Positions 1-12,136 of a stretch of 64,000 nucleotides of DNA are shown here, one piece after another (positions within the stretch are counted from its first letter, which is position 1; each line of letters opens with the position of its first letter). The position numbers were made by a program, and so were the translations under genes. The stretch is from Marinobacter adhaerens HP15 (GTDB taxonomy: Bacteria > Pseudomonadota > Gammaproteobacteria > Pseudomonadales > Oleiphilaceae): contig NC_017506.1 in the NCBI RefSeq assembly GCF_000166295.1, forward strand, positions 1,612,001 through 1,676,000. Reading direction: 5' to 3'. The notes beneath the pieces are model-generated. The model was not told where the DNA came from. It ran no database searches and was given only the letters and a program-made list of their open reading frames with translations.

Positions 1-590
1 CGGGTCTGGTGCTCTTCACCACAGACGGCGAGTTGGCGAATCGCCTGATGCACCCGTCCAACCAGATTGATCGGGAATACGCGGTACGGATCTTCGGGGA
101 AGTGGACGATGCGAAGATCGAGCGCCTGCTTCAGGGCGTTCTCCTGGAAGATGGCATGGCCAAGTTCACCGATATCTCTCCGGCCGGCGGTAGCGGTATA
201 AATCGCTGGTTCCACGTGACCTTGCTGGAAGGGCGCAATCGGGAAGTACGTCGTCTGTGGGAATCTCAGGGTGTTCGCGTCAGTCGGCTGAAGCGCGTGC
301 GCTACGGGCCGATCTTCCTGCCGAGCAGGCTGACCGTAGGAAAATGGGAAGAGCTGGATCAGCGGGCAGTAGACACCCTGAGTCGCACGGTTGGTCTCGA
401 AGCGGTTGAAATTCCGCAGAAAACACCAAATGAGAAAGCGGCCCACGACCGCCAGAGGCGGAAAAGCCCTGGCCGGTCCGGTAAGAAAACCCCCGGCAAC
501 AAATGGGCGGTCAGCGACACCAAGCCTGCCAAACCGGCCGGGCGTGCTCCCCGGCCAGAGAGAGCCCGAAGCAAGACGCCCCGGGGCTGA
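1..590 (+). CDS. rluB: 23S rRNA pseudouridine synthase RluB, C-terminal part (cut by window start)
   Basis: Only the C-terminal ~195 residues are present; the reading frame is open to the first base, so the N-terminal S4 domain and the catalytic Asp lie outside the window. RluB converts U2605 of 23S rRNA to pseudouridine in the cytoplasm. The visible part shows the family's late core: [16 protein letters not shown], then [20 protein letters not shown] and [11 protein letters not shown], which is typical of the RsuA/RluB/RluF group. The last ~65 residues are a low-complexity, very basic tail rich in Lys, Arg, Pro and Gly, as in many proteobacterial RluB proteins, where it probably contacts rRNA. 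The gene ends three bases before the stop codon of the convergent diguanylate cyclase gene, with no hairpin between them. RluB is preferred over RluE/RluF because of the long basic tail. Confidence 0.88.
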   Translation, partial: GLVLFTTDGELANRLMHPSNQIDREYAVRIFGEVDDAKIERLLQGVLLEDGMAKFTDISPAGGSGINRWFHVTLLEGRNREVRRLWESQGVRVSRLKRVRYGPIFLPSRLTVGKWEELDQRAVDTLSRTVGLEAVEIPQKTPNEKAAHDRQRRKSPGRSGKKTPGNKWAVSDTKPAKPAGRAPRPERARSKTPRG

Positions 591-593
591 TCG

Positions 594-1520
594 TTACGAA
601 ATGGTGGCAAACACCCGGGTGCAGTTACGGCCCTGGTGTTTGGCACGATAGAGTGCCTCGTCCGCCCTTGCCAGCCAGGCCTGGGGCGCCTCCTTGGGCA
701 AGAAAGTGGCAACACCACAACTCGTTGTGACCTTCAGCTCCTTCTCTCCGCCATCAACCCGGATAGCGGCAATCGCTTCGCGAACGCGCTCTGCTACATC
801 CCTGGCATCCTGCTCCGAGGTATGCGGGAGCAGGATAGCAAACTCCTCGCCGCCAAAGCGGTAGACTGAATCCGAGGTTCGGATCGACTTCTCGATCTCG
901 CACGCAGCCAATTGCAGAAGATGGTCGCCAACCACATGGCCGTGAGTGTCGTTCACCGTCTTGAAGTGGTCCAGATCGCAGAGGACGAGCGAGTAAGGCT
1001 CGCCATGGCGCTCTGATAAAAGGCTGGAGCGCTGCAGAGCGTCGTCCAGGGCGCGTTTGTTGGGTATGCCGGTCAGGGAATCTGTCAGGGATGCCTGTTC
1101 AATGGCCACGTACTGGCAGGCGTTGCGAATCGGGCAGATCGCCGCACTCAGAACCATCTCTACGCCTTCCAGCTCCTGTTCCGAGAACCTCTGCCGACGT
1201 TGCAGTACTAGGGTCCCATAATTGACACCTTCAAGGCTCAGCCGGTACTCGCAGCGGTGTGGGCCCCCCATGCCTGTGGCATAGACGAAATCCTGTTTAC
1301 CGATCCGGTGGCGGTAGTTGAGCGCACTGAAAGGAACAATGGCGACCAGCTCTTCGGCCAGGATCGCCAGCTGCTGTTCCAGCGACAGGGTGGTGGACAG
1401 CCGGCGCGTTAGCCTGGTGAGTACATCCGGCGTGTTGTTCCAGTCCTTGTGTGCCTGACGCAGCGCAGCCAGTTTCTGGGGCTGGGAAGGAGACTGATGG
1501 ATCGACGGTATGTTTTTCAC
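594..1520 (-). CDS. Diguanylate cyclase with GGDEF domain
   Basis: This 308-residue soluble protein has an N-terminal sensor-like region (about residues 30-135, possibly a degenerate GAF fold) and a GGDEF domain (about 144-305). The active-site loop is GGEEF at residues 223-227, a catalytically competent form. Five residues upstream is RTSD (214-217), the RxxD inhibitory I-site. The protein is therefore predicted to make cyclic-di-GMP from two GTP and to be feedback-inhibited by it. LCDLDHFKTVNDTHGH (180-195) is the metal-binding segment. No transmembrane segment or signal peptide is visible. The start is a GTG; the Shine-Dalgarno is weak, so the true start could differ. The gene is monocistronic and convergent with rluB. 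The input signal is unknown. Confidence 0.9.
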   Translation of the reverse strand: MKNIPSIHQSPSQPQKLAALRQAHKDWNNTPDVLTRLTRRLSTTLSLEQQLAILAEELVAIVPFSALNYRHRIGKQDFVYATGMGGPHRCEYRLSLEGVNYGTLVLQRRQRFSEQELEGVEMVLSAAICPIRNACQYVAIEQASLTDSLTGIPNKRALDDALQRSSLLSERHGEPYSLVLCDLDHFKTVNDTHGHVVGDHLLQLAACEIEKSIRTSDSVYRFGGEEFAILLPHTSEQDARDVAERVREAIAAIRVDGGEKELKVTTSCGVATFLPKEAPQAWLARADEALYRAKHQGRNCTRVFATIS

Positions 1521-1792
1521 TACGGTTCACTCTGTCGCAGAAGTTTACAGTGCTTTGCGTGTGCGAAGCAGAAACCGTGCCCAGTCATAAAAAACGAACA
1601 AAAACAGCGAGTAACGAGGATAACATCACTTGGTTTCTGATTTTTCGGCTGTCGTTCCTGATTCGCCGTCAAAAAACCGGCAGTGATTTGCCGCGATGTT
1701 CCTGAGCTGTGCAAAATGTCAGACAAGGGGTGGGGCTATAGATTCCCTGTGGTAAACTTCTGCGTTTGAAATCGTGCCGTCTTCAGGAATGA

Positions 1793-2488
1793 GTGACCAA
1801 CTTTATGAGGTTTCAGGCCCCGGAAAGTCTGTCTGAACAAATTGCCCAGCATCTGGGGCAACGAATCATCACGCGAGATCTCAAGCCCGGCGAACGCATT
1901 CAGGAATTGAAGGTGTCGGGAGAACTGAATGTCAGCCGTGGCTCCGTTCGGGAAGCACTGCTCATTCTGGAGCGCCGCCATCTGATCGAGATTTTCCCCC
2001 GGCGGGGTGCGGTGGTCTCCAGCCTGACGCCAGAAAGCGTCAACAGCCTCTACGACATCTATATCGACCTTCTCTGCATGCTGGGACGCAAGGTACTTGA
2101 GCGCTGGTCTGGCAGGGAGCTTGGCGGTGTCATGGGCCAAGTCCGTGAATTGCAGGCAGTCATTGATGCGTTGAACGCCACCAGTGCCGACGCCGCCGAG
2201 CAGGTTATTGATGCGGGTTTCGGGGTTATGCGTTACGCCTACGGCCTGGTCGAGAACCCGTTTCTGGAAGAAACCCTCGAGAATTTCCGGCCAGCCATCA
2301 GCCGCACCTATTTTGTGGCGCTGGAACACTTCCGGGAAGAAATCGGTGAAACTGCCACCTTCTTTCGGCAGCTGGCGGATGCCGCCGTCAACGACGACAC
2401 TGAGCGGCTGCAAGCCGTTATCCAGGCCTTTGGGGAGCACCAGCGGCAGCAGGTGTTGACGATCCTCCGGCAGGAAGCGAGCGCCTGA
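1793..2488 (+). CDS. GntR-family transcriptional regulator (FadR/FCD type)
   Basis: This 231-residue protein has an N-terminal winged helix-turn-helix of the GntR type (about residues 8-75, including NVSRGSVREALLILERR) and an all-helical C-terminal FCD-like ligand-binding domain (about 90-225). I chose the GTG start at 1793 because AGGA lies 5 bases upstream of it; an ATG four codons later lacks a well-placed ribosome-binding site. The gene stops one base before the smc start codon, so the two are almost certainly cotranscribed. The order GntR-smc-zipA-ligA matches Pseudomonas aeruginosa. The effector and targets cannot be read from the sequence. FadR-type regulators usually sense acyl-CoA or small carboxylates, but nothing here points to a particular ligand. 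Confidence 0.85.
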   Translation: MTNFMRFQAPESLSEQIAQHLGQRIITRDLKPGERIQELKVSGELNVSRGSVREALLILERRHLIEIFPRRGAVVSSLTPESVNSLYDIYIDLLCMLGRKVLERWSGRELGGVMGQVRELQAVIDALNATSADAAEQVIDAGFGVMRYAYGLVENPFLEETLENFRPAISRTYFVALEHFREEIGETATFFRQLADAAVNDDTERLQAVIQAFGEHQRQQVLTILRQEASA

Positions 2489-2489
2489 T

Positions 2490-5400
2490 ATGCGGCTGAA
2501 GTCCATCAAACTGTCCGGCTTCAAATCGTTCGTAGATCCCACCACGGTTCCGTTCCCCTCCAACATGACGGCCGTGGTCGGCCCCAATGGGTGCGGCAAG
2601 TCCAACATCATCGATGCGGTGCGTTGGGTCATGGGGGAGAGCTCCGCCAAGTACCTGCGCGGCGAATCCATGACGGACGTTATTTTCAACGGTTCCAGTG
2701 CAAGAAAGCCTGTGGGACAGGCCTCCATCGAACTGGTGTTTGATAACAGCGATGGGTCCGCGCCCGGTGAATTCGTGAAATTCAACGAAATCTCCGTTCG
2801 CCGCCGCGTTTCCCGGGAAGGGCAGTCCGAATATTTCCTGAATGGCTCCAAGTGCCGGCGTCGCGACATTACTGACCTGTTCCTCGGCACCGGTCTCGGC
2901 CCGCGGAGCTATGCCATCATCGAACAGGGCATGATCTCGCGGCTGATTGAGGCCAAACCGGAAGAGCTTCGGATCTATATTGAAGAAGCGGCCGGCATTT
3001 CAAAATACAAGGAGCGGCGCCGGGAAACGGAGAACCGTATCCGCCGGACCCAGGAAAACCTGGAGCGTCTGACCGATTTGAGGGAAGAGCTGGGCCGCCA
3101 ACTGCAACACCTGGAGCGTCAGGCAGCCGCAGCCGAAAAGTACAAGGCCTTCAAGCAGGAAGAGCGCCAGAAAAAAGCCGAACTGACGGTGCTTCGCTGG
3201 CAATCTCTCGACAATGACTTGCAAGCCTGGCGAGGCAAGATCCGGGATACCGAGCTCGAGCTTGAGAAATACCTCACCGAGCGGGTCAGCCTGGAGACCT
3301 CCCTGGAATCCCTGCGCGACAATCACCAGGAACGAACCGAGCATTTCAACCGGGCACAGGCACGCTATTACGAAGCCGGGGCCGATATCGCCCGTATTGA
3401 GCAGAGCCTCGAACACCAGCGTGAACGGAGCCGGCAAATGGCGGCTGAGCTGGACCAGGCCATGGCGAACCAGAGAGAACTGGCCCGCGAGCTGGAGCAG
3501 GATGAGGACAAGCTTGCGGGAATCCAGGAAGAACTCGACATGATGGAGCCGGAGCAGGAAGCGCTGGCAGTTCGCTCCGAGGAATCTGGTGAGAAGTTGC
3601 AGCAGGCCGAAGACGCCATGAGCGACTGGCAGCACCAGTGGGAAGACTTCAGTGCCCGTTCATCGGACGCGCGGCGCCAGGCAGAGCTGGCCCAGTCCAG
3701 AATCCGCTCGCTTGAGGATGCCATTGAGCAACTGCTGGCCCGCCAACGCAAGCTTCAGGACGAACAGGAATTGCTGGAAGGTCAGATGGACCGCGCCGAG
3801 CTTGAAGAGCTGCTGGAACAGCAGGAAACGCTGGAGCTGAAGCGCGAAGAGGCGGCCGAACGGATTGCATCCGTTCAGGACGAGCTCTACGAAGCCCGGC
3901 AGCAACAGCGTGATGCCGAGCAGGCGCTCTCTGAAGAACGCCAACGGGTGCAGAGCCTTCGTGCGTCCCTGGAGTCCCAGCAATCCCTTCTGGATGAGCA
4001 GATGGGGGCCGGGGATGATGTTCTGCAATCCTGGCTGTCACAGAACGCCCTCAGCGATATGCCCCGGGTGGCCAGTCAGCTTCAGATTACCGATGGCTGG
4101 GAGTTTGCTGTCGAACAGGTTATCGGGCGGTTTACCCAGGGTCTCTGCCTTCCCGATATTGATCAGCTCTCGTCCGCCATGAAAGAAGCGCCAAAGGGGT
4201 TGGCGCTGGTGGAGGCAGAAGCCACAGACGGCAGTGAGCGTTCCGGGTTGGCGGCCAAAGTTTCCGGAGTGCCGGGAATTGCCTCGTTGCTTCGCGGCAT
4301 CGATACCGTCGAAACCGTCTCTGACGCCATGGGTATGCGATCGGGGCTTCGGGACGGTCAAAGCCTGATGACACCCGAGGGCGTCTGGATATCCCGGGAG
4401 TGGGTCCTGATGCCGGACTCTGATGCCGGCCAGGTCGGTGTGATTGAGCGGCAGAAGAAGGTGACCGAACTGGCCGCGCAGCTGGCCGAGGCGGAGGAGG
4501 CGCTGGAGGCGGCTACCGAACGGCTGGAAGAGCTCCAGGAGCGGGCAGAGCGTTCGGAAGCAGCCCGGGATGAGGCGCAGACCCGTCTGAGCGAGGCCGA
4601 TCGTGAACTGAGCACACTGGCGTCCAGGGTCAGCGGCCTACGAGCACGTGCCGAGCAGATTGATGCCCGCCTGCAGCGAATCCGGGACGATATCCAGGAC
4701 GTGTCCGAAAACCTCGAGGGCCAGAAAGAGAGTCTTCAGGATGCCCGGGAAGACTGGCAACTGGCGCTGGCTTCCACCGAAGACAGCGATGAAGAGAAAG
4801 AGCGGTTGCTGGAGCAGCGTGATACCTTGCGCGAAAGCCTGGACCGGCTTCGCCAGGAGGCCCGGCACGACCGTGATCACGCGCATCAGCTGCAGCTCCA
4901 GCTGCAGACCCTGCACAGTCAACGGGACGGCCTCAGGCAGACGATTGATCGGATGCAGTTGCAGAAGGAGCGTATCGACGAGCGCCTGGAGATTCTGAGG
5001 GAGTCCCGGGAAAGCGCCGAAGAGCCCATCGAAGACCTTCAGATGCAGCTCGAAGGGCTGCTGGATCGGCGATTGGCGGAAGAGGAAAAGCTGGGCGCTG
5101 CTCGCGACGCGCTGGAAGAGATTGATCGGGAAGTGCGCGAAAAGGAACAGGGCAGAAGCGGAACCGATCATCGCATTCAGGAAGTCCGGTCCCGACTCGA
5201 AAAACTGAAAATGGAGTCCCAGGCCCTGGAAATCCGTTCCGGGAACCATGTCGATCAGCTCAAGGAGCTGGACGTAAAACTTCAGGATATCCTCGCCCAG
5301 TTGCCCGAGGGTGCGAATGAAAAAGACTGGGCAGACGAACTGGAGCGGATCGGCAACCGAATTCAGCGCCTGGGCGCGATTAACCTGGCGGCCATCGAGG

Positions 5401-5984
5401 AATATCAGGTTCAGAGTGAGCGCAAGACCTACCTGGATTCCCAGCATGAAGACCTGATGGAAGCCCTGGAAACACTGGACAACGCCATTCGGAAAATAGA
5501 CCGGGAAACCCGGCAGCGTTTCAAGGAAACCTTTGACCAGGTGAACGGTGGTCTGCAGGCTTTGTTTCCCAAAGTGTTCGGAGGCGGAAACGCCTACCTG
5601 GAGCTTACCGGTGAGGATCTTCTGGAAACCGGCGTTGCAATCATGGCGCGGCCGCCGGGCAAGAAGAACAGCACCATTCACCTGCTGTCGGGCGGCGAGA
5701 AGGCCCTTACGGCGATCGCACTGGTGTTTTCGATTTTCCAGCTGAACCCGGCACCCTTCTGTATGCTGGACGAGGTGGATGCGCCGCTGGATGACGCCAA
5801 CGTGGGCCGCTATGCCAACATGGTCAAGGAGATGTCCAAGCAGGTTCAGTTCATCTACATTACCCACAACAAGATTGCCATGGAGATGGCGGATCAGTTG
5901 ATGGGCGTAACCATGCACGAACCGGGGTGTTCGCGCCTGGTGTCGGTCGATGTCGACGAGGCAGCGGCTCTCGCAGAGGCTTGA
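2490..5984 (+). CDS. smc: Chromosome partition/condensation protein SMC
   Basis: The 1164-residue SMC ATPase organises and condenses the chromosome with ScpA and ScpB. It has the full five-part architecture: an N-terminal ATP-binding head with Walker A GPNGCGKSNIIDA (about residues 32-44), a long coiled coil (about 170-500, rich in Glu, Gln, Arg and Leu), a hinge domain (about 510-650), a returning coiled coil (about 660-1000), and a C-terminal head with signature LSGGEKALTAIAL and Walker B FCMLDEVDAPLDD (about 1070-1100). Length is normal for bacterial SMC. It is separated by one base from the GntR gene upstream. zipA follows after 122 bp, so smc may end a two-gene unit. No odd features were seen. 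Confidence 0.97.
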   Translation: MRLKSIKLSGFKSFVDPTTVPFPSNMTAVVGPNGCGKSNIIDAVRWVMGESSAKYLRGESMTDVIFNGSSARKPVGQASIELVFDNSDGSAPGEFVKFNEISVRRRVSREGQSEYFLNGSKCRRRDITDLFLGTGLGPRSYAIIEQGMISRLIEAKPEELRIYIEEAAGISKYKERRRETENRIRRTQENLERLTDLREELGRQLQHLERQAAAAEKYKAFKQEERQKKAELTVLRWQSLDNDLQAWRGKIRDTELELEKYLTERVSLETSLESLRDNHQERTEHFNRAQARYYEAGADIARIEQSLEHQRERSRQMAAELDQAMANQRELARELEQDEDKLAGIQEELDMMEPEQEALAVRSEESGEKLQQAEDAMSDWQHQWEDFSARSSDARRQAELAQSRIRSLEDAIEQLLARQRKLQDEQELLEGQMDRAELEELLEQQETLELKREEAAERIASVQDELYEARQQQRDAEQALSEERQRVQSLRASLESQQSLLDEQMGAGDDVLQSWLSQNALSDMPRVASQLQITDGWEFAVEQVIGRFTQGLCLPDIDQLSSAMKEAPKGLALVEAEATDGSERSGLAAKVSGVPGIASLLRGIDTVETVSDAMGMRSGLRDGQSLMTPEGVWISREWVLMPDSDAGQVGVIERQKKVTELAAQLAEAEEALEAATERLEELQERAERSEAARDEAQTRLSEADRELSTLASRVSGLRARAEQIDARLQRIRDDIQDVSENLEGQKESLQDAREDWQLALASTEDSDEEKERLLEQRDTLRESLDRLRQEARHDRDHAHQLQLQLQTLHSQRDGLRQTIDRMQLQKERIDERLEILRESRESAEEPIEDLQMQLEGLLDRRLAEEEKLGAARDALEEIDREVREKEQGRSGTDHRIQEVRSRLEKLKMESQALEIRSGNHVDQLKELDVKLQDILAQLPEGANEKDWADELERIGNRIQRLGAINLAAIEEYQVQSERKTYLDSQHEDLMEALETLDNAIRKIDRETRQRFKETFDQVNGGLQALFPKVFGGGNAYLELTGEDLLETGVAIMARPPGKKNSTIHLLSGGEKALTAIALVFSIFQLNPAPFCMLDEVDAPLDDANVGRYANMVKEMSKQVQFIYITHNKIAMEMADQLMGVTMHEPGCSRLVSVDVDEAAALAEA

Positions 5985-6106
5985 GGCTGTTCAGAATTCA
6001 GGCGACCATGACAATCACGCCATCTGGCCCGGGTGTGCGTTGTATTCATTACGGGCTTTTCTTAGAGTAGCAACGTTACGGGATCTGCAAACAGGACAGC
6101 AGCACT

Positions 6107-7120
6107 ATGTCACTTAGGGAATGGTTAATTGCCATCGGTACCCTGGTTATTATCGGCATTGTCATTGATGGCGTGCGCCGCATGCGGCGTGCCCGGAAGG
6201 AATCCATGGCAATCTCATCGGGCATGGGCGCCGATGAGCTCGAGGATTCGCCACTCGATGACGAGTACAACCCGGAGTTGCCCAACGGCGGCGCACGAAC
6301 CATCTCCCGCGACACACTCGAAGAGCGTGGCTATGTAAAGCGTGAAAAGCCCAGCCGATTTGGTTCTCCGAAACCCAAACCGACCCGCCCGGTGACAGCT
6401 GCTGCCAAGGAAGAACATCGGGAGTCGCCAGAACCGGATCTACATCTGGAGCCGGAAAGCGAACCGGCTGCCGAGTATCACGATGAACCTGTTGAGTCGG
6501 ATCCCGATTTCGGGTTGTCCAGTCATGAGCCTGAAGAAACCGAGCTGGAATCAGGTTGGGGGGCCATCGAAGATGAGGCGGAAGCAGTCCCGCCTACGGT
6601 GACAACCGAAGTAGAGGAAGATACGGCACGGCGTGAACCTTCCCGAGCGGTGAGTGGTCAGCCGCTGGCAGGTGCGAATCGCCCTGAAGCCCGGGAAGTG
6701 ATTGTGATCAATGTCCTGGCCAAGAGCGGTGAAGACTTCAAGGGGGTGGCCCTGAAGAAGTTGTTCGAAGCCTGTGGTCTGGAGCATGGTGATATGGACA
6801 TTTATCACCGGCACGAGGAGTCCGATACCACCAGCCCGGTCCAGTTCAGTGTTGCCAATGCCGTGGAACCCGGCACGTTCAAGCCGGGCGATATGCCGAC
6901 CCTGGCCACGCCCGGTATCAGTTTCTTCATGAGTATGCCCGGGCCCACCAATGCGCTGCAGGCGTTTGACTTCATGCTTGAGACAGCCCAGGCCGTGGTT
7001 CGTAACCTTGGCGGCGAGCTTAAGGATGAGCGCCGGAGCGTGATGACTCCTCAGACAATCGAGCACTGCCGCCAGAGGATTCGGGAGTTCGAGCGCAAGC
7101 AACGTTCCCAGCGAGTCTGA
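6107..7120 (+). CDS. zipA: Cell division protein ZipA
   Basis: This 337-residue inner-membrane protein tethers and bundles FtsZ at the division site. The N-terminal transmembrane anchor is LREWLIAIGTLVIIGIVI at residues 3-20, followed by a basic patch (RRMRRARK), an acidic and proline-rich linker of about 170 residues, and a globular C-terminal FtsZ-binding domain (about residues 195-330, starting EVIVINVLAKSGEDF). The length and the N-out orientation agree with the family. It is followed by a strong hairpin terminator and then ligA, the same gene order as in Pseudomonas. The linker is unusually rich in Glu-Pro repeats but this is normal variation for ZipA. Confidence 0.94.
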   Translation: MSLREWLIAIGTLVIIGIVIDGVRRMRRARKESMAISSGMGADELEDSPLDDEYNPELPNGGARTISRDTLEERGYVKREKPSRFGSPKPKPTRPVTAAAKEEHRESPEPDLHLEPESEPAAEYHDEPVESDPDFGLSSHEPEETELESGWGAIEDEAEAVPPTVTTEVEEDTARREPSRAVSGQPLAGANRPEAREVIVINVLAKSGEDFKGVALKKLFEACGLEHGDMDIYHRHEESDTTSPVQFSVANAVEPGTFKPGDMPTLATPGISFFMSMPGPTNALQAFDFMLETAQAVVRNLGGELKDERRSVMTPQTIEHCRQRIREFERKQRSQRV

Positions 7121-7133
7121 AACCTGGCGGTAA

Positions 7134-9230
<2,097 letters not shown>

Positions 9231-9305
9231 CCGAATCTGAGAACTCGCGCAGATCCCCTGCGTATCAAATTGGCTACCATGGCGTTGTTCTGTAACGGTG
9301 TGTAA

Positions 9306-9337
9306 ACCGCCCGGTGTTCATGTTCCATCCGGGCGGT
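9306..9337. other. 9-bp perfect inverted repeat between ligA and the lipoprotein gene
   Basis: ACCGCCCGG (9306-9314) pairs perfectly with CCGGGCGGT (9329-9337) around a 14-base spacer. No T-run follows on either strand, so it is not a classical intrinsic terminator. It could be a Rho-type or structural 3' end of ligA mRNA, or a leader element for the lipoprotein gene 37 bases downstream. Confidence 0.4.
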
Positions 9338-9374
9338 CGCTGCCATAACAACAACGATAGAAACGGATTTTTTC

Positions 9375-12124
9375 ATGGGCGCCGATTTTCACTCCCGCAT
9401 TCATCCTGTTCGCCAACTTGCCGTTCTGGCCCTGCTTTCACTGGGGCTTGCTGCGTGCAAGACGGAAAAGGATCCCGACCAGCCCACAATCCTTGGCGTA
9501 CCTCCGGTGTTCGCCTATCTCGGTGTTGAATACTCCTACAACTTCGGGGCCTACGGTGGCGAAGATATCCTTGATTATTCCCTGACCAATGCGCCGTCCT
9601 GGCTGGCGCTCGAGGATACCAGTAACAAGGCCCGCCAGGGCATCATTATGCGCGGTGTCCCCGGCCTCACCGGCGGTAGTCGAGGAGAGGCGGACCTGGG
9701 CAAGACCGAAGGCATCAATCTGGTAACAACCGACGGCCGCATGGCCGGCGCCCAGCCGTTCGATATTGATGTGAAATACAATGTCATGTCTCTGGATGCA
9801 GAGCCGTTTACGGAAGGTGAAAGCCCGGAAATCCCTGCCAGTAACCGTGAACAATGTACCTTGCCCGATCTTGAAACCGAGGGTGAGCACAGCGTTACCA
9901 TCAATCTCTACAACGATGACGGCTCCGTATCCGGTACCAGGGAGTTGACACTTCCGACGCGCCGCGTCTTCGTCAAGGTTACCCTGGATCAACCGTCGGT
10001 AACCCGGGTAGCGGTAGCGTTTGAGCTTTTGTCTGACTATGACGCATCCAGCTGCGACGTCGGATTCTCGCCTCCACACCAGAACTGCGATCACAGTGCC
10101 TCCAATGCGGGGGATGCCATCCTCGGCACGGACATTGTCGGGTTGGGCAGCAACAGTTCAATGCCTCGCGATGAGACGGGGGAAAGCGAGCTGGACTATA
10201 TCGACTATGAGCTTGACGAACAGGGTTTCTATACGCGCGGTGTGATCACACTTGAGCCGGGTATTACCGAGTGTTATCTGCCATTGGAGGTGGTCGAGGA
10301 CAGCTTTGCCGAGCCCGTCGAGTCCCTTCGCCTGGCACTGACAGAAGTGCGATCCGGTCTGGCCGGTCTTGGCAGCGGTAACGGTGGTGTCGTTACCAAT
10401 TTGTCCATTCAGGACAACGAGCCGGTTCTGTCGCTGGAAACTGTAAACGGTGGCGGCAGGGATACGCTGAACGTGGGTGCTGTGCGCGAATACGTCGCGA
10501 GACTCTCTGGAGACAGAGACCGGGATATTTTGCGAAGCTCAGCCACACCGAAGACTCCACCGCACGTCTCGAATCCGAGTTCGTTATCGAGCGACTGGAA
10601 GACGGAAACTGGGTTGAGAATGACGAACTGATTTTTCCAGAAGGGACCGATGAAGTGCCTTTCCGGATTCGGGTACCGGAGGCCGGCTATACCAACCCGG
10701 CCTTCAGCGACCGGTTTATCCTGCTGGGCCTCAACGAGAACTTCCAGGCCGGTCGAGAGGATTATGCCCGAGCGGAGGCTGAAAACCTGATCCGGATCAG
10801 CCTCAACGAGCTGACGTCTCCGCTTGCTCTGAACCCTGGCGACGGCTTTGTGGCCACAGACATCTCGATGGGCCATGACGGCAGGCTGTTCGTTGCCGGC
10901 TACGACACCCAGGATAACGACAGGGTGCTGGTGCGAATCTTTGACCAACGAGGCACTCAGTTGCAGCAGGTTGACATATCCTCTGCGAGCGACAGCCTGA
11001 GCGCTCCGGATCCGGTCATAAACGTGGTGCAGCGGAAGGTGACCGAGGGTGGGACGAAGGTAGACCGGTTCGAATTTGTCGTTGCCTACAGCACCGATCA
11101 GTCTGTGGCGGGGACGTCCGGTCTGGGCGGCCTGGATTCAGTGACATCGCTTTACTGGTTTGATTCCGCCTCCAACGGTGGCGAATACGTTCGCACCTGG
11201 ACCATCCGGACCGGAACGGATGCTGATGATCAGGTTCGCTGGGCCGGAATCAACCGTGACACCGGCTATGTCATCCTGGCCGGGGAAACGGAAGGTGTGT
11301 TTGATCAGCAGCAGGGATCGGGCGGCAGGGACAGCTTCCTGCAGCGAATTGATACCGAACTGGACGGCAACACGCAGCAGCCTGCGGTTGCCTGGACCCG
11401 CCAGGCCGGCTCAGCAGCCGATGACCGTGTTGCCGGCGGCAGCACAGAATCTGTGAACCCCGGGTTGTTTGGTTCGGCCGCGGGGTCTGTGGAAGGCGCT
11501 TCAGTCATCGGCGGCATTGATGCCTTCTTCTTTAACGCCTCCAGTGCCACCAGCGAACTTGATGTCAAACAGGTTGGCACCAGTGGCGATGAACCGGTTT
11601 CCAACGGACTGTATACCGGTAGCACGCTCTGGCTGATTGGTGCCAGTGATGGATCCTATTCTGTGCTGGAGCAGGACGAGGAAGACCCCGTTCTGGAGAG
11701 GGAGGCGCTCTCCAGTGCTGCCGGGTTCCTGCTGGGATATTCAGCCGCCGGGAATGTCAGTCGGGCCTTCACCCTGAATGACGAAGACGATCAGTCCAGC
11801 GAGGCATTTCTTGGGTTGGCTGATTTCGATGGCGACATGGTTGTGGCGGGTACCACGAACGGCGACTTCGCCAGCGGCGGTGTGGTGTCCGGAATGGAGC
11901 AGGGCATCGCTGCCCGGGTATCGCTGGTTCCAGAACCGGAGACGGAAGAGGAAGAGTCGGAATTCAGAAACAACTGGCGATACCAGCTTGCGGCCGATGA
12001 CTCTGCCATAGTGGATCTCGAAAACTACCGCGATGACGAAATACCTGCATTAACCCGAGTAGGCAACAACTGGTATGTGCTTCTCTTCAGTCCAGAGGGA
12101 GAGCTGTTGACGCCTCTGAATTAG
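9375..12124 (+). pseudogene. Large secreted lipoprotein gene split by a one-base frameshift
   Basis: Two adjacent open frames form one gene of about 916 codons. The first frame starts with a lipoprotein signal (hydrophobic residues about 14-24, lipobox LAAC, lipidated Cys28). It then has a putative Ig-like/He_PIG segment (about residues 38-100) and a Calx-beta-like segment (about 195-345) ending in SIQDNEPVLSL. The frame is lost at the T-run 10528-10531. Adding one T there gives a smooth continuation, GDRDRDI-FAKLSHTEDSTARLES, into the second frame, which runs to 12124 and resembles repeat-type surface proteins with beta-propeller-like strands (VRIFDQRGTQL, LDSVTSLYWFD). The unshifted frame instead stops at 10631 after an unrelated tail. 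Either this is an assembly homopolymer error, a real pseudogene, or slippage expression. Function is unknown; an outer-membrane or surface location is expected. Confidence 0.75.
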
Positions 12125-12136
12125 ATGCCGTTGGAA

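Noticed and set aside
1736..2890. Long open frame on the minus strand over the GntR and smc genes
   Set aside because: It is an antisense frame over two clearly coding genes, with no family features or ribosome-binding site.
4638..5918. 426-codon minus-strand open frame inside smc
   Set aside because: High-GC coding sequence often leaves the opposite strand open; the SMC domains on the plus strand explain this segment fully.
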